Shown here in pieces: positions 1 through 5,572 of a stretch of 5,572 nt of DNA (position 1 is its first letter; each line of letters opens with the position of its first letter). The translations under genes and the position numbers were made by a program. The DNA is from Terrirubrum sp051646285 (GTDB lineage: Bacteria; Pseudomonadota; Alphaproteobacteria; Rhizobiales; Beijerinckiaceae): the NCBI GenBank assembly GCA_051646285.1, contig JBOFCU010000130.1:1-5572 (forward strand), given 5' to 3'. Below the pieces are notes generated by a model. That model searched no databases and was not told the origin of the DNA. It saw nothing but the letters and a program-made list of their open reading frames with translations.

Positions 1-692
1 TGCTTTACTGCTTTCATATTGATTTCATGTAACTGGGCGATCACTTCGGAAACGCCGAAAAATCCAATCATGGCTGCAATATATGAAATGCCGGCACTCA
101 GTTGCAGGCTACCATATGTAAAGCGCGGCTCCGCAGTCATGAGGTCAAGACCGACAGAGCCAATCAATACGCCCAGCGCGCCGGAAAATATTCCTTTTGC
201 AAGCGAGTCGCCTGATAGTGATCCTACCAGCAGAATGCCCCAGATTGCGAGCAAAAGATAATCGCGTGGTGCAAACATGAGTGCTAGGTTCGACACGGCA
301 GGCGCAGCAACGGCCAAGGCAAAAATGCCAATAAATCCACCGATCACTGACACAACTGTTGTCACACCAATGGCCTGACCAGCTTCGCCACGCTTGGCGA
401 GCGGATAACCATCCAGCCCTGTTGCAATTGCTGCCGGCGCACCAGGTATATTCAATAAAATGGCAGAACGCGAGCCACCGTAAACGCCACCGAGATAGAT
501 ACCGGAAATCAGTGTCAGCGCCTCATTGACGTGCCACTTGAATGTAAACGAGATCAGGATGGATACTGCCATCGTGACAGACAGGCCGGGAATGGCACCA
601 ATATAAATGCCAGCAAACGTTCCGGCAGCTGTGAGAAACAGCAGCTTGGGATCCAGCCATGAAATCAAAAAAAACTGTAATGCTTCAATCAT
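1..692 (-). CDS. tctA: TctA family large membrane subunit of a tripartite tricarboxylate transporter, 3' end cut by window
   Basis: This is the large integral-membrane subunit of a TTT-family secondary transporter, which moves a carboxylate delivered by the periplasmic protein TctC, normally with cation coupling. I translated it by hand from the minus strand: 230 residues are open with no stop, then the window ends. The family is about 500 residues long, so slightly under half is present. Seen directly: a hydrophobic start, a glycine-rich segment at residues 24-46 (GTFAGIYIGAIPG), and the family's most typical stretch at residues 64-109 (GIYLGGVYGGSRSAI, then NIPG and DGYPLAKRGEAGQA). Further hydrophobic segments lie at about 107-133, 146-158 and 168-185. 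The ATG at 690-692 overlaps the tctB stop in an ATGA arrangement, which suggests translational coupling. The family call is firm. The substrate cannot be read from sequence. Confidence 0.93.
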   Translation of the reverse strand, partial: MIEALQFFLISWLDPKLLFLTAAGTFAGIYIGAIPGLSVTMAVSILISFTFKWHVNEALTLISGIYLGGVYGGSRSAILLNIPGAPAAIATGLDGYPLAKRGEAGQAIGVTTVVSVIGGFIGIFALAVAAPAVSNLALMFAPRDYLLLAIWGILLVGSLSGDSLAKGIFSGALGVLIGSVGLDLMTAEPRFTYGSLQLSAGISYIAAMIGFFGVSEVIAQLHEINMKAVK

Positions 693-1216
693 GGCAGCCA
701 CCGCTCCACTGAGGTGCCGCGCACCCATGATTTTAAAAGATCACCCTGTGGCAACACCACAGAAAATGCTGACTGAAAGACAATATAGATGCTGACGATG
801 GCTAAAATGCTGACCCATATATTTCGACCCACATTGCGGCTCCCCAAAAGCCACATCGCAGTCATGAGATAAACGAACGAACTTAAAACAAACCCGAACC
901 GCTCAAGCGCGAGCATGTAAAGGATAACCGAAATACTGAATGTGAGCACGATCGTGGGCGTAATTTCGCGCCTGAATTGCTGCGCCTTGCTCTCGGACGG
1001 TTTTCGTTCGGATGCGCGCAGTTTGTGCGTATTGCGCAGAATAACGAGCGCCGAAACCACCATGGCAAACGTTGCGGCCATGGGATAAGCACCCGCGGAT
1101 GAAATGGAGCTGAAGCCTGAGATACGATAAGCTGACCATAACATGACGAGGCTGAATATGAGCAGAAAAATCACGAAGCCACGTTCGCCAGTGAGTCTTT
1201 GGCGCTTGTATTCCAT
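689..1216 (-). CDS. tctB: TctB family small membrane subunit of a tripartite tricarboxylate transporter
   Basis: The 175-residue protein is the small, poorly conserved membrane subunit that works with TctA. Hydrophobic segments are visible at about residues 12-30, 43-60, 86-104, 107-125 and 131-153. The first four match the usual TctB pattern, and the last may be one helix plus a re-entrant part. A charged cytoplasmic-type loop (residues 61-85, rich in K, R and E) separates the second and third. The C-terminal VVLPQGDL (residues 153-160) resembles the 'LP.G' ending seen in many TctB proteins. The start is the ATG at 1214-1216, preceded by a purine-rich GGGGGAAGAGAG ribosome-binding region. 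It sits between tctC and tctA as in the classical tctCBA order and overlaps tctA by 4 bp. The assignment rests on topology, length and position as much as on motifs. Confidence 0.9.
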   Translation of the reverse strand: MEYKRQRLTGERGFVIFLLIFSLVMLWSAYRISGFSSISSAGAYPMAATFAMVVSALVILRNTHKLRASERKPSESKAQQFRREITPTIVLTFSISVILYMLALERFGFVLSSFVYLMTAMWLLGSRNVGRNIWVSILAIVSIYIVFQSAFSVVLPQGDLLKSWVRGTSVERWLP

Positions 1217-1230
1217 TGCTCTCTTCCCCC

Positions 1231-1253
1231 AAAAAGCATCCGCCTGTGCGGAT
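1231..1253 (-). terminator. Second hairpin in the tctC-tctB gap, with a short T run (attenuator-like)
   Basis: A perfect 6-bp inverted repeat, ATCCGC (1238-1243) and GCGGAT (1248-1253) with a 4-base loop, is followed on the minus strand by GC and five T residues (1231-1235). This resembles a short intrinsic terminator or attenuator just ahead of the tctB ribosome-binding region. Because tctB and tctA lie beyond it, complete termination is unlikely. Partial read-through that lowers membrane-subunit expression relative to TctC is the simplest reading. Confidence 0.4.
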
Positions 1254-1264
1254 TTTCAATTAAA

Positions 1265-1287
1265 CCAGACCCGCATCGCGGGTCTGG
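1265..1287 (-). terminator. Strong hairpin after tctC: partial terminator or mRNA-stabilising stem
   Basis: A perfect 10-bp inverted repeat, CCAGACCCGC (1265-1274) and GCGGGTCTGG (1278-1287) with a 3-base loop, lies 18 bp downstream of the tctC stop. On the minus strand it is followed by TTTAATTG, an imperfect T tract. Stems like this after the binding-protein gene of a transporter operon commonly cause partial termination or protect the upstream message, so that the binding protein is made in excess. The stem is seen directly; the role is inferred. Confidence 0.55.
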
Positions 1288-1305
1288 GATTCATTGTATG
1301 GGGAA

Positions 1306-2307
1306 TTACGGCTTCGGGATGCCGAGATCAGCCGGATTCTTTTTGGCGACGCCCGCTTCCTGATACAACCAGGCCGTTGTGGACTGCCATTTTTTGATAA
1401 AGGCTTCAGCTTCGGCACCGGAAAGGTTGAGCATGGTTGTGCCGCGGCCTTCCATCAGCTCAACATATTTCGCGTTGGCACCAGCTTTTTTGAAAGCGTC
1501 GACCAGCTTCGCCTTGGCTGCCTCAGGCGTGTCTTTCTTCACAAAGACGCCATACCAGGACCCCCATGGCAGGTATTTTTTCACACCCGGGATTGCATCC
1601 GTGATTGCCGGAATGCCTTGATAGGGCTTGTCGCCCAATGTTGCGATTGCCCGCAGGCGACCGGCTTTGACATGCTCAATCACGGCACCCGACGCGATAA
1701 AGCCAATGTCAACATGGCCACCCTGCAATGCCGCAATGGCCGGACCATCACCATCAAACGGCACATTGGTTGTCGGAAATTTTGTGACCGAATTGATCAT
1801 GGCATTGACAGTGAATGGCACCGTGCCGGTGCCCGCCAGATATTGCTTGATTTTGCCTGGATTTTTTTGAACATCATCGACAAGATCCTTCATGTTCTGC
1901 CAAGGCTTGTCCTTGTTGACCACAAGAATGATGTTGTTGGCGATTGCCGCTACATTGACGGGATAAAATTCCGAATAATCAAACGGCGCGAGATCCATGA
2001 CCTTGAATAGCGCCTGCGGCTCGGCACCCATCAGCAAGGTGTAGCCGTCAGACGGCTGTTGCATTACAAAATTTGCGCCAATGGCTCCTGCACCGCCCGG
2101 CTTGTTCTGCAAAACGATTTTTTTGCCAAGCACCTCTTCAGCATATGGCGCATAACCGCGCATCGCCACATCCGTGCCCCCACCCGCTCCCCACTGAATG
2201 ACAGCGGTTACATCACGCTCAGGAAATGACTGAGCCATGGCGGCAGTCATCGCACTTGTGCCCATGGCAACAACAGCGAATGCGCCCAGTACGCTACGAC
2301 GATTCAT
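1306..2307 (-). CDS. tctC: TctC/Bug family periplasmic solute-binding protein
   Basis: This 333-residue protein is the extracytoplasmic receptor that captures a carboxylate and hands it to TctBA. The N-terminus is a signal peptide: residues 3-4 are RR, a hydrophobic core follows, and a likely cleavage site lies after AMA (residue 25). The RR with following SVLG is loosely Tat-like, so the export route is uncertain. Bug-fold hallmarks follow: WGAGGGTDVAMR (39-50) in the first ligand loop, NKPGGAGAIGA (68-78), and PSDGYTLLMG (85-94). Length is normal for the family. The ATG at 2305-2307 has a strong ribosome-binding site, GGGGAGG at 2313-2319. It is the first gene of the transporter operon and diverges from the IclR regulator. 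Bug proteins bind many ligands (citrate, aromatic and other dicarboxylates, amino acids), so the ligand is not predicted. Context suggests a cyclic or aromatic carboxylate. Confidence 0.95.
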   Translation of the reverse strand: MNRRSVLGAFAVVAMGTSAMTAAMAQSFPERDVTAVIQWGAGGGTDVAMRGYAPYAEEVLGKKIVLQNKPGGAGAIGANFVMQQPSDGYTLLMGAEPQALFKVMDLAPFDYSEFYPVNVAAIANNIILVVNKDKPWQNMKDLVDDVQKNPGKIKQYLAGTGTVPFTVNAMINSVTKFPTTNVPFDGDGPAIAALQGGHVDIGFIASGAVIEHVKAGRLRAIATLGDKPYQGIPAITDAIPGVKKYLPWGSWYGVFVKKDTPEAAKAKLVDAFKKAGANAKYVELMEGRGTTMLNLSGAEAEAFIKKWQSTTAWLYQEAGVAKKNPADLGIPKP

Positions 2308-2321
2308 CCTAACCTCCCCTT

Positions 2322-2343
2322 GGGTCGCATCGGACCCTTTTTT
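2322..2343 (+). terminator. Short stem with T run inside the tctC leader, reading on the plus strand
   Basis: GGGTC (2322-2326) and GACCC (2333-2337) form a 5-bp stem with a 6-base loop, followed on the plus strand by six T residues (2338-2343). In plus orientation it looks like a small intrinsic terminator, although no plus-strand gene lies before it. In the tctC message the same stem would sit just ahead of the ribosome-binding site. It is short, so the call is tentative. Confidence 0.25.
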
Positions 2344-2349
2344 GGTCTC

Positions 2350-2379
2350 TTGACACAGGATCTTGATACACGATCATAT
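2350..2379 (+). promoter_or_regulatory. Candidate sigma-70 promoter for the IclR-family gene
   Basis: TTGACA (2350-2355) is a consensus -35 hexamer. With an 18-bp spacer it is followed by TCATAT (2374-2379), a weak -10 with three of six consensus bases. Transcription would begin near 2386, so the palindrome at 2394-2418 would lie just downstream of the start, a position suited to autorepression. The -35 is convincing and the -10 is not. Confidence 0.35.
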
Positions 2380-2401
2380 CCGGTAAGCAAGTCGAAATTG
2401 G
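2373..2401 (-). promoter_or_regulatory. Candidate promoter for the tctCBA operon
   Basis: On the minus strand, TATGAT (plus coordinates 2373-2378) matches five of six bases of the -10 consensus. At 17-bp spacing the -35 would be CCAATT (2396-2401), a poor match, as is common for regulated promoters. This -35 falls inside the inverted repeat at 2394-2418, so a protein bound there could block or assist polymerase at tctC. The assignment is inferred from sequence only. Confidence 0.35.
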
Positions 2402-2418
2402 AATTATGTTCCACTTTC
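2394..2418. promoter_or_regulatory. Probable operator for the adjacent IclR-family regulator
   Basis: The core TGGAA-TTATG-TTCCA (2399-2413) is a perfect 5-bp inverted repeat with a 5-bp spacer. It is flanked symmetrically by GAAA (2394-2397) and TTTC (2415-2418), leaving one unpaired position on each side. The core resembles the TGGAAATnATTTCCA box known for E. coli IclR. It lies in the divergent region, 44 bp before the regulator's ATG, and overlaps the candidate tctC -35 element. The symmetry is seen directly. Its use by this regulator is inferred from family knowledge and location. Confidence 0.6.
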
Positions 2419-2462
2419 ACTGATCAGCAGACTGTTTGGTTCTCCTCACAAGGGCATTTGTC

Positions 2463-3329
2463 ATGAGCGGCGTTCTCGAAAGAACCCTTGGTATTCTTGA
2501 AACGCTGGCTGTTCATCCCGAGGGGCTGGCGCTTGGAACGATCGCAGAGAAGCTCAATATGCCTGCGAGCGCCACGCACAGGTTGCTCACAGAGCTGGGC
2601 GCGCGCGGCTATGTGAAGCAGATCAAGGATCAGGGCGACTATGTCCTGACCACCAAGCTGGTTTCCATGGTGCTCGATTATATGGGCGCGGCCGGGATTG
2701 TTGATTTTGCTCAGCCTGTGCTGGACAGGCTGGCGTTTGAATCCGGAGAATTCGTGCGTCTTGCCGTTGTGGATGGTGAGCGGCTGACATGGGTGGCCCG
2801 TGCACAGGGCGCACGCCGGGGGCTACGATACGATCCGGATGTCGATGTCATTGCCCGCCTCTCCTGCACCGCCAGCGGCCAAGCCTGGCTCATGACAATG
2901 TCCGATGAGGACGCACTCACACTTGTGGCCCGTCAGGGATTCGGCCGCCCTGCCGATCTTGGCCCGAACGCACCAACAACAGCCACTGCACTGATGAAAA
3001 TTCTCGCTGACACGCGGGTGCGCGGCTATGCAAGCACTCATGACAGTTTCGCGCCGGGGCTTTCATCCATGGCCATGCCGATCCGGCGAGCGGGACAGGG
3101 GCCCGTGGGCGTTATTTCCATTGCCGGCCCTTCCGTGCGCCTTGACGACGCGCGCATGCTGGAGCTTGCGCCTTTGTTGAAATCTGCCGCCCATGAAATC
3201 AGCGTCGCCAGCGTCACATCGCCACTGTTTGCATCACACAGGGTTGCACATGAGGTTGAGACAGGCGCCGCGCGTGGGCGTAAATCCACACAAACTCCTA
3301 AAGCCATGCTGGCAAAAACAGGTACATGA
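2463..3329 (+). CDS. IclR-family transcriptional regulator
   Basis: The 288-residue product has the two-part IclR layout. Residues 1-62 form a winged helix-turn-helix beginning VLERTLGILETLA, with the probable recognition helix in SATHRLLTELGARGYV (36-51) and the wing in QGDYVLT. An effector-binding domain covers about residues 75-250 and contains the family signature GLSSMAMPIRRAGQGPVGVISIAGPS (199-224). The tail (251-288) is basic and low in hydrophobics, longer than usual for a family of roughly 250-270 residues. The ATG at 2463 is preferred because AAGGG (2450-2454) sits 8 bases ahead. A TTG at 2436 in the same frame has no ribosome-binding site. It diverges from tctCBA and converges on the flavoenzyme pair. 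Relatives control aromatic and carboxylate catabolism as repressors or activators (PcaU, PobR, IclR types). The sign of regulation and the effector are unknown. Confidence 0.93.
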   Translation: MSGVLERTLGILETLAVHPEGLALGTIAEKLNMPASATHRLLTELGARGYVKQIKDQGDYVLTTKLVSMVLDYMGAAGIVDFAQPVLDRLAFESGEFVRLAVVDGERLTWVARAQGARRGLRYDPDVDVIARLSCTASGQAWLMTMSDEDALTLVARQGFGRPADLGPNAPTTATALMKILADTRVRGYASTHDSFAPGLSSMAMPIRRAGQGPVGVISIAGPSVRLDDARMLELAPLLKSAAHEISVASVTSPLFASHRVAHEVETGAARGRKSTQTPKAMLAKTGT

Positions 3330-3477
3330 TTTCTCTTCATGTTGAGCAATAAACTTCAGTTGCGGCTTTTATAAACACTGCTATTTTGAATTTATCTGTG
3401 CGCAGCGCATTTTATAGCCTTTCTCTGGTATCGATTCAGAGCTTTGCCGACGATAATAAATGTTCCACAAGAACCGT
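3330..3477. other. Convergent intergenic region with weak hairpins only
   Basis: This 148-bp AT-rich gap lies between the stops of the regulator and the PobA-like gene. I see no open gene or convincing terminator. Weak candidates are the compact palindrome TGCGCAGCGCA (3399-3409), followed by TTTTAT on the plus strand, and CTCTG/CAGAG arms (3423-3427 and 3437-3441) around a 9-base loop. There are also GTTC/GAAC arms (3462-3465 and 3471-3474), followed on the minus strand by ATTTATTAT just after the pobA stop. One or more may end transcription of the two converging units. Confidence 0.3.
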
Positions 3478-4665
3478 TTAATCGATGGGCAGTCCGACAT
3501 AATTTTCAGCCAATGCCGTTGAAGCTGCGCGCGATTGTGTCAGGTAGTCAAGCTCGGCCACTTGCAAGCGTAACTGGAATTTGTCCATATCGTGAAACGT
3601 ATGCAGCATGGATGTCATCCACCACGAGAAACGTGTGGCTTTCCATATCCGGCGCAACGCTGTGCGCGAGTACTGATCAATCAGTTCGCTGTTATGCGAC
3701 GTTAGATAAGCAGTGAGAGCACGTGCCAGATATAAAGCGTCGCTGGCGGCAAGATTCAGGCCCTTTGCTCCCGTCGGGGGGACAACGTGGGCAGAATCGC
3801 CGGCGAGAAACAATTTTCCATAGCGCATTGGCTCAACCACAAGGCTGCGCATGCCGATGACGGTTTTGCTGAAAATAGGCCCCTCCTTCGGCGCCCAGCC
3901 ATCCTGTGTCGCCAGACGCGCACGAAACTCAGCCCAAATGCGGTCATCAGACCAATCATCAACTTTCTCTGTCGGCGAACACTGAAAATACATGCGCTGC
4001 ACATCGGTTGAACGCGTGCTGACGAGCACAAAGCCACGCTCATGCATGGAATAAATCAGCTCTGGCGATGATGGCGGTGCCTTGCACAAAATGCCGAACC
4101 AACCGAATGGATAGAGCCGTTCCCAGACCGTGGCATCACTTTTTGGGATAGCATGGCGGCTCAGTCCTTGAGTGCCATCGCAACCAGCAACAACATCACA
4201 AATAATCTCATGTTCAATACCCTCATGATCACGATAGCGGATACGTGGCTTGTCCCCATTCAGTTCTTCAAGCGCATAGGCTGCGCATTCAAAGCGAATA
4301 TCAGCACCGGCGGCCAGACGTGTCTTTATCAGATCCTTATTGACATCATGCTGCGCATAGACCCTGACAGACTTTCCGCCCGTCAAAGAGGGAAAATCAA
4401 TTCGCGCATCCCGCCCATCAAAGCGTAGGATTATGCCTTCATGATGGAAACTTTCCTTCATCATGCGCGCACCAGCACCAATCTCATTCAAGAGATCAAT
4501 TGTACCCTGCTCCAGCACGCCGGCCTTGATAATAGCTTCAATCGATTCACGGCTGTTTTTTTCGACAATGATAGATTCAATTCCCTGCAGATGCAAAAGC
4601 TGGGAAAGGATCAACCCCGCTGGCCCTGCACCGATGATGCCAACCTGTGTGCGCGTGATGGTCAT
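3478..4665 (-). CDS. pobA: p-Hydroxybenzoate 3-hydroxylase (PobA)-like flavin monooxygenase
   Basis: This 395-residue class A FAD monooxygenase is predicted to convert 4-hydroxybenzoate, O2 and NAD(P)H to protocatechuate in the cytoplasm. Length matches Pseudomonas PobA (394). Visible motifs are GAGPAG (12-17, FAD Rossmann), CDGTQG (162-167, DG motif) and LFLAGDSAHVVPPTGAKG (285-302, GD motif). Aligned from memory to the Pseudomonas enzyme, the substrate residues Tyr201, Ser212, Arg214, Tyr222, Pro293, Thr294 and Tyr385 are all kept (here Y205, S216, R218, Y226, P297, T298, Y389). Two arginines near the flavin and pyridine nucleotide, Arg42 and Arg44, are I45 and K47 here, and Arg33 and Tyr38 are K36 and S41, so cofactor preference may differ. 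The ATG at 4663-4665 follows AGGGAAGG (4671-4678). It lies 30 bp after the upstream flavoprotein, probably in one operon. A related substituted 4-hydroxybenzoate could be the true substrate. Confidence 0.85.
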   Translation of the reverse strand: MTITRTQVGIIGAGPAGLILSQLLHLQGIESIIVEKNSRESIEAIIKAGVLEQGTIDLLNEIGAGARMMKESFHHEGIILRFDGRDARIDFPSLTGGKSVRVYAQHDVNKDLIKTRLAAGADIRFECAAYALEELNGDKPRIRYRDHEGIEHEIICDVVAGCDGTQGLSRHAIPKSDATVWERLYPFGWFGILCKAPPSSPELIYSMHERGFVLVSTRSTDVQRMYFQCSPTEKVDDWSDDRIWAEFRARLATQDGWAPKEGPIFSKTVIGMRSLVVEPMRYGKLFLAGDSAHVVPPTGAKGLNLAASDALYLARALTAYLTSHNSELIDQYSRTALRRIWKATRFSWWMTSMLHTFHDMDKFQLRLQVAELDYLTQSRAASTALAENYVGLPID

Positions 4666-4695
4666 GAAAGCCTTCCCTCTGGTTTGATTTTATTA

Positions 4696-5572
4696 TTATA
4701 TCGAATGCGGTGGCGTATTGACGCCTGCGAGATGGCGGCCTGTGACAAATCCAAACGTCATGATCGGCCCAAGCGTAATGCCCGCTCCAGGATATTTGCC
4801 GCCCATGACACTGGAGCGGTCATTCCCAACTGCATACAAACCCACAATTGGCCTACCATCTTCACGAAGAACCTCACCGATAGCGCTTGTTGTTATGCCA
4901 TCAAACGTTCCCAAATCTCCCATGATAATCTTTACCGCGTAAAATGGTCCCTTGATAATGGGGGCAACACAAGGATTGGGCTTATTTTCTGAATCAGCGA
5001 GATAGCGGTTAAAGGCTGTTGTACCACGGCCATAGTGCTGATCTTCACCTTGGACTGCGCCAACGTTGTATTCACGCACAGCAGCTTCCAGACCTGCCGC
5101 ATCAATTCCAGCCTTTTGGGCAAGCTCAGCCAGAGTTTCACCCTTCAACAGATAGCCGTTCTTCAAAAATGGCCTGGCTGGCATTGGTGCGGGTTTGACA
5201 TATCCAAGGCCATATTTCCCGAGGGCAATTGCATCACATACCAGCCACATCGCGGTTTCATCCTGATCTGCGCAAGCGGCAATCAGAGCCGTGCCAACAT
5301 CATGATAAGAATTGGATTCATTGGTAAACCGCTGTCCATTTTTCAGAACGCCGATTACTCCCGGTTTGTATCGGTCAAGCAGATGCGGAAATACGCCTGT
5401 GCGTCCATCGTCCAAAGGCACCTTCGATACCGGCATCCATGCTGCGGCGTCCTCAAATTTCAATCTGGCGTCGCCGCCAACACTTTCCGCCAATTTCAAG
5501 CCATCTCCTGTATTCCCCTTCGGCGTTGGCGAAACATGTTCGCCGCCACGCTGGAGATGCGGATAGGCTTTG
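4696..5572 (-). CDS. FAD-dependent oxidoreductase of the fumarate reductase/3-ketosteroid dehydrogenase superfamily, N-terminus cut by window
   Basis: The frame is open to the window edge, giving 291 visible residues with a stop at 4696-4698. Such proteins are usually 480-580 residues long, so the N-terminal Rossmann GxGxxG part lies outside. The visible part has GNTGDGLKLAESVGG (19-33), the family's FAD-domain motif, then NGQRFTNESNSY (78-89), and a C-terminal FAD-binding end GLYAVGND...SVMGGKYPGAGITLGP. In that end, Y260 and G264 correspond to the Tyr and Gly that contact the 3-keto oxygen in ketosteroid Δ1-dehydrogenase. A fumarate reductase or urocanate reductase would instead carry a substrate-carboxylate arginine set, which I cannot judge with half the protein missing. 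A dehydrogenase of a cyclic ketone or enone is the best guess. The gene is first of a pair with the PobA-like hydroxylase, and its promoter is outside the window. Confidence 0.85.
   Translation of the reverse strand, partial: KAYPHLQRGGEHVSPTPKGNTGDGLKLAESVGGDARLKFEDAAAWMPVSKVPLDDGRTGVFPHLLDRYKPGVIGVLKNGQRFTNESNSYHDVGTALIAACADQDETAMWLVCDAIALGKYGLGYVKPAPMPARPFLKNGYLLKGETLAELAQKAGIDAAGLEAAVREYNVGAVQGEDQHYGRGTTAFNRYLADSENKPNPCVAPIIKGPFYAVKIIMGDLGTFDGITTSAIGEVLREDGRPIVGLYAVGNDRSSVMGGKYPGAGITLGPIMTFGFVTGRHLAGVNTPPHSI

Noticed and set aside
1294..2010. Long plus-strand open frame (238 codons) opposite tctC
   Set aside because: It lies wholly antisense to a clear Bug-family gene, its translation is rich in C, H and R with no recognisable domain, and it has no plausible leader. 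It is best explained as a shadow of the tctC codons.
2436..2462. TTG start adding nine residues to the IclR protein
   Set aside because: There is no ribosome-binding site before it. The ATG at 2463 has AAGGG at good spacing and gives the usual short N-terminus.
3575..3587. Second TGGA/TCCA inverted repeat resembling the operator core
   Set aside because: It has only 4-bp arms, lies inside the 3' part of the pobA coding region, and is explained by the codons there. It is too weak to call a site.
4441..4992. Plus-strand open frame (183 codons) across the pobA/flavoprotein junction
   Set aside because: It runs antisense to the start of one firm gene and the end of another. Its product shows no family motif.
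4696..5499. Flavoprotein starting at an internal TTG (5497-5499)
   Set aside because: The frame continues upstream to the window edge and encodes the GNTGDG motif just before this TTG, so the gene is truncated by the window and does not start here.
1..5572. Mobile elements, CRISPR arrays, tRNA or rRNA genes
   Set aside because: I saw no transposase or integrase motif, no regular direct repeats with spacers, and no tRNA cloverleaf on either strand.

Overview
The window looks like an accessory catabolic locus of a proteobacterium. Moderate GC, an IclR regulator, a Bug-type solute-binding protein and a PobA-like hydroxylase suggest an alphaproteobacterium of the Brucella/Ochrobactrum/rhizobial kind. 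This is inference from gene content, and a betaproteobacterium is not excluded. Every gene is intact except the two cut by the window edges.

Layout. Positions 1-2307 (minus strand) hold a tripartite tricarboxylate transporter (TTT) operon in the order tctC (periplasmic binding protein), tctB (small membrane subunit), tctA (large membrane subunit, cut at position 1). The tctC-tctB gap holds two hairpins, and tctB and tctA overlap by 4 bp. Positions 2308-2462 are a divergent control region. It carries a clear inverted repeat at 2394-2418 that resembles the operators of IclR-family proteins. Positions 2463-3329 (plus strand) encode the IclR-family regulator. Positions 3330-3477 are a convergent gap with only weak hairpins. 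Positions 3478-5572 (minus strand) hold a two-gene transcription unit: a flavoprotein of the fumarate reductase/3-ketosteroid dehydrogenase superfamily (N-terminus outside the window), then, 30 bp downstream, a p-hydroxybenzoate hydroxylase (PobA)-like monooxygenase.

Working model (inference): TctCBA imports a carboxylic acid, the IclR protein senses it or a derivative and controls the locus, and the two flavoenzymes process it. A KSTD-like dehydrogenase next to a 4-hydroxybenzoate 3-hydroxylase fits an aromatization route. In such a route a 4-oxo-cyclohexane- or cyclohexene-carboxylate is desaturated to 4-hydroxybenzoate and then hydroxylated to protocatechuate. The sequence supports the enzyme families well. 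The substrate is a hypothesis.
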